Of a DNA stretch of 64,000 bases, positions 1-11,400 are shown one piece after another. Position 1 is the first letter of the stretch; each line of letters opens with the position of its first letter. The notes below the pieces were generated by a model, which made no database searches, was not told where the DNA came from, and saw only the letters and a list, made by a program, of their open reading frames with translations. The translations under genes were made by a program, and so were the position numbers. Origin of the DNA: Monoplex corrugatus (Eukaryota; Mollusca; Gastropoda; Littorinimorpha; Ranellidae); assembly GCA_030674185.1 (NCBI GenBank), contig CM060308.1, forward strand, positions 31,563,504 through 31,627,503, read 5' to 3'.

Positions 1-70
1 TTCCAGGTGGGAATACTATTTAAATTTTATACTGAAAGAGCCCCTGGCATCCCCAAAGGGGATTTCTTGA
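1..70 (-). repeat. Fragment of ~570-bp interspersed repeat
   Basis: The segment with 'gagcccctggcatcccc' is the 5' end of the roughly 570-bp family, on the - strand. The same sequence appears at 53205..53240 (-) and, on the other strand, at 24400 and 36150. The rest of this copy lies outside the window. Confidence 0.6.
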
Positions 71-723
71 TAAGAAATACTAAAAATTATCAGACATTTT
101 TAAAACACAGACACACACATATAAATTTGTACAATTTATTGTGTCCTAAAAATTTCAAGGCCAACTTTGGGGGTCACACAGAATAATCAAAATCAAAATG
201 GGTCAGGAATGAAACACACCTGTATTAAAATTTAATAGCAGTAATAACCTTAACTTCGCAACCACATACACAGTCCACATACACAGTACAAACAGAAGTA
301 CTATAGCCACTGAATATGCCTATTACTAGTATCAGTACTATCACATCACATGTGGTAACAAACAGTAGATCAAGATACTATATCCACTGAATACGCCTAT
401 GAGGATTAGTACTATCACTATCAGTGTATCACATCACATGTGGCGATACTCTTGACATTTTCTGTTTCCAGTGCCGCTACCAGTTTAATAAAATTTTATG
501 CCAATAAACTTTAGTTAAGCTAAAGCCTTCTCTACTCCTTGCCAGAAACAGAACCTGGACAACTAAGCTGAATTAAATCAAAACGCGTCTCAAGACATGG
601 TACTTTTTGGGAGTCACTATTTAATAGTCCAGCACATTTTTAAGCAATTTTCTATCATTAAGTTCATGGTGTTAATTTTTTGTTTTGCTTTAGTCAAGAA
701 ATCAAGAGCTTTATCAGTAGTCG
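71..723. other. Non-coding stretch with a short tandem duplication
   Basis: No exon or known element is seen. About 70 bases ending in 'cacatcacatgtgg' occur twice, at 301..357 and 372..444, with small differences. The stretch probably lies in an intron or downstream of the - strand RRM gene. Confidence 0.4.
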
Positions 724-1272
724 AGGCCTGGAGAAGATTACAAATTTCTACTAGCCCGTCAGGCTAATGGATTTTAAAATCTACTAGCCCATGGATATTT
801 TCACTAGCCTGACATGTTGCCCAGAGAAATAGCAAAATTTCTTTATGATGATGACCAAACATATTCAGCAGATTAAGCCATTGTTACAACAAAGGTGGTC
901 AAACCTTTTTCTGGAGACTTTCATCAGGGCGGGGGTGGGATGGTGGTGGTGGTGAACAGGGGGAGACCTACTGGTAACACGATGATGTAAAAGGTAGATG
1001 ATTGATCTCAAAGTTGACATGGATTCTCTGTGTGAGTTAGACTTAGAGCTTGTTTTTAAATTTAATATATGTTTATAATCATTACTGTTTTGCTTACGTA
1101 GACAAAGCTTATTTTAGTCCAACTGGTCGTTTGGTATGTTTTGCAAATCACTTCATCGTCATCCAGCAATATTTTCCCCTTTTGTAATTTTAATCACCTG
1201 CTTTTAAAGTGTGAGAGTATGTGAGGGAGAGAAAGAGACAGCGTATGAAACCATTGAAGGAAGAGAGAGAGA

Positions 1273-1349
<77 letters not shown>

Positions 1350-1560
1350 TATATATACATGTGTGTATGATACACACGTAAGTAGTGAGAAATTCTGCAC
1401 TGGTGAGACTTCATAAGTATGGTCTTTAAAAGCAAGTCAAGCAGAACATTTGACAGTTTCATACACAAAAATGGTTAGCAGCTTTTTACAGAAAATAATT
1501 CTGGTTTCCATTGGATCACGAGACACAACCTTATGTTGGCTAGGTCTGTAGTGGTAAGTA
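724..1560 (+). repeat. ~830-bp interspersed repeat, copy 1
   Basis: This block aligns along its length with 31185..32010: 'gaggcctggagaa' at the left, the paired 'actagcc' motifs, 'gattgatctca', 'tttccattggatcac' and 'gtctgtagtggta' at the right. Both copies carry a GA tract at the same internal place. There is no recognisable ORF, so the class is unknown; it could be a non-autonomous DNA element or part of a larger transposon. Confidence 0.7.
1261..1344. repeat. (GA)n microsatellite
   Basis: Nearly pure GA tract, followed by a short TA/GT stretch. It sits inside the ~830-bp repeat; the sister copy has a shorter GA tract at the same place. Confidence 0.95.
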
Positions 1561-1704
1561 CTGACCTAGGTACCTGTTGGCTTTTGTTGATTGCTTGATG
1601 TGTGCATGTTTTGCTTTGTTTTGTTGAGTTTTTGTTTCGTTTATTTAGTGTTTTTTTAAATTTTCTATTTGTTGATGTTGTTATATAAGTGTTATGTCTC
1701 TTTA

Positions 1705-1747
1705 GTGTGTGTGTGTGTGTGTGTCACTGTGTGTGTGTGTGTGTGTC

Positions 1748-1814
<67 letters not shown>

Positions 1815-1832
1815 TGTGTGTGTCCATTTTCT
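1705..1832. repeat. (GT)n microsatellite
   Basis: GT dinucleotide tract interrupted by two 'cac' steps and one 'gg'. Translations across it are low-complexity Cys/Val and not genes. Confidence 0.95.
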
Positions 1833-2122
1833 AGACTTCAGCAGTTCAGTGTGAAAGGGAAAACACTGAAAATATCTAATCCACCCTAACTAAAATTTAT
1901 ATCCTGAGAGACAAATGAAGATAATGCGAGAAAAATCGTCAAGTAGTGTCTATGCCTTCTAAACTAGTTTCTTTGAAGTATCGTCTTATCAAGTGATGCA
2001 TCAAATTTGCTCGTCTCTCGAATTTCCTTGCCAATGGCACACACATCTCTTTCCCTCCCAATCCTTTGATCTCGAAAATACATATATGTTGTAACTTGTA
2101 TTATTTTCTCCAGTTTCCGTAC

Positions 2123-2396
2123 TCAATTAGATTTAGAAGCTTCTAACCGTTTGACCAAATCTGACAGATTGGGTGAAAGGTCGCTGATCTGTAGACATTC
2201 TCTTGTATCGCATCGACTCCCTTCACCGACAGGCCTGCAGGAAGCAAGAGTTGCCTTTCCCTGGATTGCCTCGTTTTTCGCGCAAACGTTGGCAGACTCG
2301 ATCATTGCAGACGAAACCAATCGGCAGATCGGAAAGTTTGAAAAATCGAAATACACAACTGCAGGGGTCAGAACTGTCATTTGCCCAGCAGACTAG
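2123..2396. other. Unassigned CpG-containing block open on both strands
   Basis: About 270 bases are richer in GC and CpG than their surroundings and are open on both strands (85 codons on -, 81 on +). I do not recognise either translation and see no clear splice sites. It could be an exon of the leftward gene, a remnant of a transposon gene, or a chance open stretch. The following 2400..2480 ('actcgcccgacagg', 'gggcgactgggcgag') loosely resembles the 'actagcccgtcagg' motif at 750, which favours a repeat. Confidence 0.3.
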
Positions 2397-3506
2397 TAGT
2401 TTTTGATTTTGACTCGCCCGACAGGTTTTTTACTCACTTTGGGCGACTGGGCGAGTGGTTTTCGCCAGCCCTATAATCAATCCAAGACATTTTCTTGCAT
2501 GAATGAATGAATACTGCACCCCCTAAGTACCAGTGCGACTATTTGGTATACCTAGGTAAGTACAACTCATGAACTGTGTCAACATCAACCTCTTTGAAAG
2601 CTGATCATTTACTGTAGACCAGACTCTCGACCTCCATGGAATGCTGGGTGAACTGTGGACCGCAAAAAGAAACAGTACTTGTGAATGAAGCTCAAACATT
2701 CACTTACACTACTACACCACACACTCCTCCACATGATTCATTACTTAGTCATAGTTCTGAAAGAACTGTTTTGAAATTATCAAAGTAATTAGTTTTGAAA
2801 GAATCGTTTCGAAATTATTAAGTACTCTTTTAAGTTATTAGCTACAGTGGAGGCCACCTATAATGAACCTGCCTACAATGAATTTCCAGCTGTTACATGC
2901 TTTCTTATTTTCCCTGTCCACTTTGTTCTCTTCCCCTCTCGTAAAAGACCGTCTGCGATGAACAAAATGTATTATCATGCATTGTGCGAAAGAGATGATG
3001 TTTCCCAAAGGCCAAGCTTGCCATGTATAATCTTGCCCTACAACAAAATAAGTTCAAGACTGGAATAATAACTGCATGTACCTGATACAGCAATCAACAT
3101 GATATCACTCCAGCAGTAATATGTGTATGCTCTGTGTGTGTATATCTGTGCGTGTGCGTGCGTGTGTGTGTGTGTGTGCGTGCGTGTGTGCGCGCATGCT
3201 TCTTTTCAGATTCTTTAATGACAGAGCCATAAAACTGACTGATAAACATCACAATGACAATGTATGAAATAGGGAATACAGTGAATAACATCTGAACCCC
3301 ACCAGCAAAGCAACAAACAACCATTGCTCTCTTATGGTTACCATTTTTTCTTTCTTTTAAGTTTTAGTTACTATAAACTGCTGCTGTAATGCACACATAT
3401 CTGTCTCCCATGAATTTTATTGTAGGTGGACTCCACTGTATACACTTACTATTACCATATGCAGAAATATTCAAATATCATCATTAACAAAAAATGTCAA
3501 ACTTAC
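2397..3506. other. Probable intron of the leftward RRM gene
   Basis: AT-rich sequence with no exon that I can identify; the next exon of the - strand gene was searched for by protein similarity and not found. It contains GT/GC-rich simple sequence at 3133..3195. Confidence 0.4.
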
Positions 3507-3632
3507 CACAAATCCATAATTTTTAATGATATCCATTTCTGCAATGGTGCCAATGGTTTCAAAAAGAGACCGTAGCCTGTCGATATCACAATCATCTGGC
3601 AGATTGCCAATGAAGATCTTGGTAGATGGAGG
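3507..3632 (-). CDS. RRM exon of a LARK/RBM4-like RNA-binding protein (partial gene)
   Basis: Read on the - strand, a pyrimidine-rich acceptor ending in CCAG precedes 42 codons and a consensus donor GTAAGT follows; the exon starts and ends in phase 0. The translation begins [13 protein letters not shown] and ends IIKNYGFV, which are the RNP2 and the start of the RNP1 motif of an RRM. RRMs of this family bind single-stranded RNA and act in splicing or translation control in nucleus and cytoplasm (family knowledge). The exon has exactly the length and phase of the RRM exon at 28224..28349 on the other strand, with clear protein similarity, so the two genes are paralogues facing away from each other. 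The second RRM half and later exons should lie to the left; I could not find them in 1..3506, so the intron is long or the exons are outside the window. It could also be a lone duplicated exon. Confidence 0.85.
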
Positions 3633-4091
3633 CTGGAAAAAAAATTATGACAATTCTAACTAAATCATCAATTAGCAAATAATCTAATTCTAATTAACTA
3701 ATTTTTCAATCAGTAAATAATGTGCCAAATTAATACAAGATACTGTTCTGATCACTCTGGCAAATCAATAGAATAATACAGATATTGTCTGGGTCAAAAC
3801 TATAGTCTACACCACACCTTAATCTGAAAAACACAAAATCTAAGTATAATAAAGTTCACATATTTACGTGTTTTAACTAAGTAAGTAGTATACTGACAAA
3901 AATTCAGTTCCCTCCACATTATGATTATCCTACTCGGTTTCCTTTCACTTGCCAAGTTAAAAATGCATCAAGATTGAATGCATGGATCTCTCTCTCTCAC
4001 CTTCGAGTCATATATATATATTGATATAAAAATCAATTAGATGCTTGTTTACAAAAATGTCACATCATGCTTATGTATCAGACAGAGAGGG

Positions 4092-4125
<34 letters not shown>

Positions 4126-4766
4126 ACAGTCAGTCTGTTCCAGAATGATTCAACATAAAGTGGATTCATGTGTAGTTCACTAGTTGTCATGTTTTTATCA
4201 TGTATCGAAACATCCACCAATAAACAAATCAATTGACAGATGCATGCTCAGAAAGACGACACAAATACAAATGACCCACTCCCACCATCAATCTGACAGC
4301 CAAGAAACCAGTTCAACGCAACAGCTAGAATCAAGTTTATTATTATAACACACAGTTTTACGAGTTCAATGTTCAAACAAAGAAGATACAGGTGTCCGTC
4401 TTGACCTCGCCTCCTAGTTCGTATTTAGGGTATTACAAACTTGTACTCTTCATCTTTGGGTTTTCTTTTTCTTTATTTTTTTTCCCCATACATGTAAACA
4501 TACTCTGGTTATTGCCTATCCCATGCGTGATGATAAAAGTAGAGCTAGGATCAGAGTTACGGTTGGTAACACCCTAAACCTAAACGACAAGCTCCGACTC
4601 CGAGTTCTTACTCTTAGTTTTTGTGTCAGTTATTCAGTCACAGTGTAACAGAATACATGAATCAAGAAATATTCACACTGCTGACATCCACATCTATCAC
4701 CATTAGTTTGCTGTTAAGTTCTTATTACATAAAGAAAAGGCTTCGAATAAAAATGGTCACACCTAC

Positions 4767-4851
4767 CCCCATCTTTGCTTTTAAACTCTGTAGAAAAAAA
4801 GAATAACAGTCCAAGATAACCGCCCGAACAACCGCAGGAAGTACTCACTTG
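4767..4851 (-). other. Candidate 5' end of the leftward RRM gene (short start-codon exon and untranslated exon)
   Basis: On the - strand a donor GTGAGT follows position 4851 in a CpG-containing stretch (4800..4880). Beyond it an acceptor (ttttctacag) is followed by a 21-base exon at 4787..4767 that contains ATG GGG and ends at the donor GTAGGT in phase 0. Joined to 3632 this would start the protein Met-Gly-Pro-Pro-Ser. The intervening intron would be only about 60 bases. This is assembled from splice-site patterns only. Confidence 0.25.
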
Positions 4852-4974
4852 CAATCTAAACGTAGGTGGCGCTGTGATTATATCTTATTAGAGAAATACG
4901 TGTAGAAAAAACATCGAGTATTTCTCAAACTAGAGTCTACTGTTGCTTGTCTTAGGTACACCTAATAATTATGA

Positions 4975-5102
4975 TATCTTTTTCTGCCGACAAACCCAAG
5001 GATGTATATGATATATACTGTATATTTGTGATGATGATATGATAATGATATGATGATTATAGGATAGGGTATGATAGGATATAGGATATGAGATAGGATA
5101 TG
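4975..5102. repeat. GATATG/GATAGG-rich simple sequence
   Basis: Degenerate runs of 'gatatgat' and 'ataggatat' end exactly where the LINE sequence begins. The same kind of repeat resumes at 7656, so the LINE sits inside this microsatellite. Confidence 0.85.
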
Positions 5103-7384
5103 TGAACCAGAAGATCAGCGACCAATGGATGAGAGCTGAAGGAGTGTACATTCCGAAGGAGCAGAACTCCAGCAGCATCAATCAGTTCAGGCCAATATCA
5201 CTTCTGAACGTCGAGGGGAAAATCTTCTTCTCTGTTATGGCAGCAAGATTGACAAAATACCTGACTGAAAACAAGTATCTGGATATGTCAGTCCAAAAGG
5301 GAGGCATACCAGGAATGCCTGGATGCTTGGAACATGCCACGTTGATTTGGGATGCCATCCAAAAAGCAAGAACAGAGAAGAGAAACATTGACGTAGTGTG
5401 GCTTGATCTGGCGAATGCATATGGATCAGTTCCACACGATATGATCCAGCTGGCTCTTGAAATGTATCACATCCCAGAAAACATCCGAACAATGCTGAGG
5501 AAGTATTTCCAAGGGTTCTCAATGCGGTTCTCTACCAAAGAATACACCACGGACTGGATAGACCTAGAGGTGGGCATTGCAATGGGCTGTGCAATCTCTC
5601 CCATACTGTTCGTGTTGGCAATGGAAGTCATCTTGAAAGCTGCAATGAAGAGTTCAGGTCCAGTGAATCTGGGAGATGGATACCAGATGCCTCCTCTGAA
5701 AGCTTTCATGGATGACACAACAGTCTTGTCCACGGATGAGGAAGAGACACACCAAATCTTAAAGCAGCTGGATGAGCTGGTGGCCTCTTCAAGAATGAGG
5801 TTCAAACCTAAGAAATCCCGAAGTCTCTCACTGCGAAAAGGAAAAGTGGCAGATTCAGTCAAATTCATGGTAGCCAACCAAGCCATCCCCACTGTCACAG
5901 AAGAGCCAGTAAAAAGTCTCGGAAGATGGTATGATGACTCCCTGAAAGACACACAAAGGGGATGTGAAACCAAGCAAACAGCAGAAGAAGGCCTGAAGAA
6001 AATAGATAACTGCGGACTGCCAGGCAAATACAAAGTCTGGTGTCTACAGTTCATGCTGATACCAAAGCTGCTGTGGCCACTGCTAATCTATGACATTTGC
6101 ACCAGCACAGTCGAAGCAATGGAAGCCAAAATCAACAAATACACAAGAAAATGGCTCGGTGTCCCACCTGGTCTCACTGATGTTGCATTCTACTGTCGTC
6201 AAGCAATGCTGAAGCTACCTCTCAAATCCATAGTGGAGGAATACAAAGTTGGAAAAGCAAGACTGTTGAGCATGCTGGAGGAATCGGAAGACAATATCGT
6301 GAGATCAGTTCATCCAAAGCTGAGAACTGGCAGAAAGTGGAAAGTCCAAGAGGCTGTAAACAATGCCAAGAGAAACCTCAGCATCAAAGAAATAATTGGA
6401 CACACGCAAACCAACAGACAGGGACTGGGAGCAACAAAAATGCAGTGGTGGTCCAAAGCCAAAGGGAAGGAAAAAAGAGACATGATCATACAGGAGTTGA
6501 AGGAAGAAGAAGATGTCAAAAGAGTGCAGAAGGCAGTCCAGCAAGGTCAACAGGGGCAATGGACAACATGGGACAGTGCACTCCAAAGAAGTCTCAGCTG
6601 GAACGATATGTGGCACATGGCTCCTCTAAAGATAAGCTTCCTCCTCAGATCTGTATATGACCTGCTCCCCTCGAATGCAAACTTAGTGAAATGGGGGAAA
6701 GCAGACGACCCAGCATGTCCGCTCTGTCAGAAGAAACAAACAGTGGAACATGTCCTAAGCTCTTGCAAAGTAGCGCTAGCCCAAGGAAGGTATACATGGA
6801 GGCACAACCAAGTTCTGAAAGTGATCACAGATGTGGTTAGCGAAAAAACCATGACCCCAAACGCACCAATTGCTATGACAACGTTCTACAAAGCAGGAGG
6901 GAAACAGGTCTGGCCCGAAAGTGCTATGACAACCAGCACATTGCCAAAGGGTCTTCTGGATGGAGCAGTCGACTGGGAGTGTACAGCAGACCTCCCAGAG
7001 TGGAGAAATTACCCAGATGTCATCAGCAAGACAGGCATGAGACCAGACATTGCTCTCCACTCTGACTCCTCGAAACAAGTGATTCTGATAGAACTCACTG
7101 TGCCATACGAAAGCAGAATGGAAGAAGCACATATCTACAAGACCGAAAAATACGCCGGTCTTGCCAGCACCCTGAAGAAAGCAGGTCTGCGGGTCAAAAT
7201 CTTCGCCATAGAGGTCGGGGCAAGAGGGTTTGTGGACACCTCCGCTTATGATCTCATGAAACAACTCGCCATTTCTGGGAAGAAGAGGACTAGAGCCCTT
7301 AAAGCGATGGCAGAGGCAGCAGAAAGGAGCTCAAGCTGGATCTGGGCAAGGAGGAACGAAAAAAGTGAACTTCATAAGGATTAA
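5103..7384 (+). mobile_element. Non-LTR retrotransposon with reverse transcriptase and restriction-like endonuclease (5'-truncated)
   Basis: One uninterrupted frame of about 760 codons. Reverse transcriptase: FRPISLLNV near residue 30, the first catalytic Asp in WLDLANAYGS (about 102), AMGCAISPILF, and an FMDD box with Asp 204 and 205. The C-terminal part has a zinc-knuckle-like CPLC-x-H-x-C (from about 539) and then a restriction-like endonuclease pattern RPD (about 649) with IELTVPYE (about 664) and a later Lys. This order, with the endonuclease downstream of the RT, is typical of the R2/R4/Hero/NeSL group rather than APE-type LINEs. Such elements nick a preferred target and copy their RNA in place. 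The frame enters from simple repeat with no ATG, so the N-terminal part (usually zinc finger and Myb) is missing. The lack of stops or frameshifts suggests a young insertion. The exact clade cannot be decided here. Confidence 0.9.
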
Positions 7385-7397
7385 ATTCCCTACAGAT

Positions 7398-7655
7398 GAT
7401 GTGTGCCCCGTTAGCACATTGGTAAAACCGTACGCAGTTCTGAAGCGCAGAATCGCCCAGGTTCGATCCCCGGCGTGGGAAAAAAAAAAAAAATAGACAA
7501 CAGCAGAAGGGCATCCAGGAGTCATGACCTGGATGTGGCCCGGCCCCCCCGAGAGTGTAAGGAATTCAGGGCCGAAACACTTGTCTAAAGGGGGTTACTT
7601 CTCTGAAAACCTTCTGTTGTCTAGCTCTCCCTAGAGTTTCTTTCTACCTGTGATA
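7398..7655 (+). mobile_element. tRNA-derived SINE at the 3' end of the LINE
   Basis: A tRNA-like head at 7403..7480 has an A-box-like 'ttagcacattggt' (7411..7423) and a perfect B box 'ggttcgatccc' (7460..7470), the internal promoter of RNA polymerase III. A poly(A) linker (7481..7493) and a roughly 160-base body with the palindromic 'catccaggagtcatgacctggatg' core follow. A second, diverged copy lies on the - strand at 19376..19640 and shares body and linker. The head starts 14 bases after the LINE stop codon and the body ends at the same microsatellite that precedes the LINE, so the LINE and SINE look like one insertion or share a 3' end. Confidence 0.8.
7403..7480 (+). promoter_or_regulatory. 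tRNA-like Pol III promoter head of the SINE
   Basis: A box and B box are spaced as in a tRNA, but the cloverleaf is imperfect and is followed by poly(A), so this is a SINE head and not a tRNA gene. Confidence 0.7.
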
Positions 7656-7960
7656 GGATAGGGATACATATGTGATAGGATAGGATAGGAGAGGAGAAGA
7701 CAGAACAGGATAGGATAGGACATGATATGGAATGTTATGATATGGTGTGACGTGATATGACATGACGTGACGTGATGTGATGTGATTTGATATAATATAT
7801 ATAGTGTAATGCATTAATTATATTATATTATATTATATTATATTATATTATATTATGCTATATAATATGCTATATTATATTATGCTATATAATATGCTAT
7901 ATATATTATGCTATATTATATTATAGTATATTATATTAATTATATTAATTTTTTTTTTTT
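7656..7960. repeat. GATAGG-rich, GTGATATGA and (TATAT)n simple repeats
   Basis: 'gataggatag' repeats (7656..7720) grade into 'gatatgacatgacgtg' (7725..7790), then a long (ATATT)n/(TATGC) tract up to about 7945 and an oligo-T. This is the right flank of the LINE/SINE insertion. Confidence 0.9.
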
Positions 7961-8721
7961 TCCAAAAAGGCACAATACAAATATTTCGAATGACATACAG
8001 ACACACACACACACATCAGAATTGGCTGAACCTAGAGCCTTTGTTAGTGGTGCATTTGCTGGCAAAATCAAAGAAATTAAAACAGGGAAACTATGAACAG
8101 AATTGAACAATTTCAAATCTGACCTTAGATAGAAACATGTACACAATAGCCTACATATGACTATGCGTGGTTACTGTTATTGAAAAAAACAGCAACAACA
8201 AATAAACAAAAACCCAAAAGACAAATTTTGTAAACAATTCTCTTGGCTCGCAAAAATGCGATTTTAACTAAATTAGTTGCATAAATTTCTGATGAAAATA
8301 CTTTGTCATATTTGTTTTACCCATTTTATGTACAGCAGACCGAAAATGGATAATACGTCACTAGATCTTAGATTATGTGACTGAAACTATCTATCAAACT
8401 TAATAAAAACAAATCTACATTTGCAGCCTTGAAAGTGGTGAGCAGAAAAACATATTTGGCTGGTAAAAATGAAATTTCTCTAGCCAATGGCAAGTACTTA
8501 ATAATGGTTTGAATCCTTTCGCATATTGCGATCATGCTTACATCATTTTGCAAGTTTTCCAATCCAGCCACCCAGCTTACTGATTACTGGTGAACAGTAA
8601 TCCAGCTGTAAAATAATAATTATGTGTCTCTGCGATGAGAATGCTCAGAAGTCTCAGCTCTAAACTTTTACTGGGAAGAAAAGCAAAATCATCAGAGAAT
8701 CAACAAAGCTTTCTCTCCAAA
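7961..8721. other. Non-coding sequence left of the Gypsy element
   Basis: No gene recognised. A stretch at 8371..8571 is open on the - strand for 67 codons but has no recognised domain. No LTR or primer-binding site is visible before the Gypsy fragment, which fits loss of its 5' part. Confidence 0.35.
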
Positions 8722-11041
8722 TGGACGAAGGGGTTTGCGTGCAGAAGGTTTCCGTTTAAAGAGAAAAAAGTGTGAGTTCATGTTACCTGAGGTCACATAC
8801 TTAGGTCATCGCATCACTGCAGAAGGAATCCATCCCACTGCTGACAAAGTGAAAGCTGTTCAGGATGCTCCCACGCCCAAAAATGCATCAGAGCTAAAAT
8901 CATTTCTGGGGCTTGTCAACTTCTATGGGAAGTTCTTACCTCGTTTGTCCACAGTTTTGTCTCCACTGAACAATCTCTTTCGCAAAAACACTGTTTTCAG
9001 ATAGGGAGAGCAACAGAGCCAGTCCTTCAAGAAAGTGAAGGAAATGCTTCTTTCAGCTGATCTGCTGGTTCACTTCAACCAAGAATTGGAGGTGACGTTA
9101 TCATGTGATGCTTCCGCTGTGGGACTAGGAGCAGTTCTGGCCCACAAACTGTCAGATGGATCAGAGCGTCCCATTGCCTATGCATCTAGATCTCTTAACA
9201 AGGCTGAGCGGAATTACTCCAATATTGAAAGAGAAGCTCTGGCTGTCAACTTTGGAGTAAAAAAATTTCGTGACTACCTGTTTGGGCGCCATTTTTGGGT
9301 ATACACAGATCACAAGCCTTTGATGTCCTTGTTCAATGAACACAAACTCATTCCAACAGAAGTTTCACCAAGAATTCAGCGTTGGGCAATGCAGCTGTCA
9401 TCATATACGTACACCATCAGTTACAAGTCAGGGTCTACCATGACTCATGCAGATGCCCTCAGCAGGTCACCGTTACCAGCCACCAGCTCAAAATCAGAGA
9501 TTCCAGAGGAGTTTGTCTTCTTGATGGACCACCTGTCAACAACTCCAATCACTTCAACTCATATTGAAGAGAAAACAAATTCTGACCCTGTACTGTCACA
9601 TGTCAAGAAATACACTTTGTCTGGGTGGCCATCAGATCTTCCAGGAAAGTGGCAGACAGAGCTCAAAATGTACAAGAGCCACGAAACCGAACTATGTGTT
9701 CAGAGTGGTTGCGTTCTCATGCGAAACCGAGTTGTTGTACCTCCAAGTTGTAGAAGAGCAATGTTGGAGGAACTTCATTCGTGTCATCCAGGTGTCTGCA
9801 AAATGAAATGCCTGGCACGTTCGTACGTATGGTGGCCAGGCATTGATCATGACATTGAAATCACAGTTCAAGAGCGTGAAGCTTGTCAACAAGTCCGTCA
9901 CATGCCAGAGAAAGCTCCACTTCATCCTTGGGAATGGCCTGAAAAACCTTGGTCAAGACTTCATGTGGATTTTGCAGGACCATTCATGGGCCACATGTTC
10001 CTTGTGTTTGTGGACTCGCATTCAAAATGGACGGAAGTGAAAATGATGACCAAAATTACTGCAGAAAAGACTATTTGCTGCATGAGAGATCTCTTTGCCA
10101 CACATGGGTTGCCAGACACAGTTGTTACAGACAATGGTCCCACTTTCACATGCAGTGATTTCAAAACCTTCATGAAAATCCTTGGCATTCGTCATATTCT
10201 GGTCTCTCCGTACCACCCAGCCTCAAATGGTCTTGCTGAGAGAGCAGTTCAGACATTCAAAGAGGTTATGAAAAAGATGTCACCCAAGTTCACCTTGCAG
10301 CACAGACTGGCAATGTTTCTACTTGAGCAACATATCACGCCTCACTCGACTACTGGCATTCCACCAGCAGAACTTTTGATGAAAAGAAGGCTCAAGACTC
10401 GCCTAGACTTGATTCAACCTTCTCTTTCCAGCAAGGTTGAAAATGCTCAGTCAAAGCAAAAGATGTACCATGATCGCAGTGCAAAAGACAGGAACTTTGT
10501 TGTAGGTGACAAAGTGTATGTACGCAATTTTGGGTCAGGCAAGGCTTGGTTTCATGGAACTGTTGTTGAAGTTACTGGACCACTGTCTTTCAAAGTCCAG
10601 TTGGTGGATGGCCGCATTGTAAGACGTCACATAGATCAAGTCCGGAAGCGATGGATTGAAGAGAAGACAACTGAGGACAATACTCTTCCAATGATGGTTG
10701 ACCCAACACTTCCAAATGAAAAGCCACCTACTGCCATTGCTATCCCAGAACCAGAACCATTTCTCCAAAGTGATTCTGCTTCCTTGGAAATTTCCCCACC
10801 AGTGACTATTCAGGACTCGATCACACCACCACCACTTGGTTCCAGTTCATTGCAGGCAGGCAGAGGGTCCCCAGCTTATGCTACGCCTATCCCTAGAGCT
10901 CAAAATCAAGAACAGATTTTGGGACAGCTTCCAAGGCTTGGTGCTTCTTCATTGGATACACCAGTGCTCCACAGGCCCACCCCTGACCCAGCTCAACGCC
11001 CGAGAAGAGCCCGGAAACCTCCAGATCGACTGGATCTGTGA
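8722..11041 (+). mobile_element. Ty3/Gypsy retrotransposon pol fragment (RT end, RNase H, integrase)
   Basis: The sequence enters near the end of the reverse transcriptase (KKCEFM, YLGHRITAEGI, KSFLGLVNFYGKFLP), meets an in-frame TAG at 9002..9004, and then stays open to 11041. RNase H shows its four acidic residues in SCDAS, EREALA, YTDHKPL and HADALSR. Integrase follows with the zinc region (LHSCHPG ... ACQQ), and catalytic Asp, Asp, Glu in HVDFAGP (about codon 311 after 9035), VVTDNGP (about 365) and NGLAERA (about 402). The first Cys of the zinc-binding CxxC is replaced by Arg (EREACQQ). A Pro-rich tail ends the ORF. Gag, protease and most of the RT are missing, so the copy is dead. The family resembles metazoan Ty3/Gypsy elements annotated as K02A2.6-like. 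It is an endogenous retrotransposon and has no envelope gene. Confidence 0.93.
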
Positions 11042-11201
11042 ACTTTTTATCAGTTTCCTTCTCCAGATATTGTTTTGCAACGCAAAATTAACATTTTAAT
11101 TTGTGGTCAACAAGTTGAACTGTTTGGAAAATGTTTATTTCAAAAGACAGTTAATAAGTTTTGTTTAAATTGTGTGTTAAAAGTTGAAAACCATGTTAAA
11201 A

Positions 11202-11400
11202 CTTAAAAGGGAGGGTGTTGGATTATGTCCCTTTAGTTGCTTTATATGAACAACTCTCGTGAGAAGGAGATCCACTCAGACGATTAAATGGGCCAACACA
11301 ACTGACATTGTCTCAAGACTGTTATGTGCAAGAATATCACACCTGGCTTACGATGAACAATGAGATTTGAGGATGCAGATCTACACGAGAAATCTGTCAC
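11202..11400 (+). repeat. Polypurine tract and likely start of the Gypsy 3' LTR
   Basis: A polypurine run 'aaaagggaggg' (11204..11215) is directly followed by TGTTGG at 11216, the usual place and first bases of a 3' LTR. No 5' LTR is present for comparison, so the right end of the LTR cannot be fixed; 11400 is only a nominal limit. Confidence 0.5.

Noticed and set aside
7403..7480. Working tRNA gene
   Set aside because: A and B boxes are present but the cloverleaf is imperfect, and poly(A) plus a SINE body follow; a second diverged copy exists.
9035..11041. Domesticated host integrase gene
   Set aside because: Order and flanks (polypurine tract, LTR start) are those of a Ty3/Gypsy element with a stop in RT; no intron or host promoter seen.
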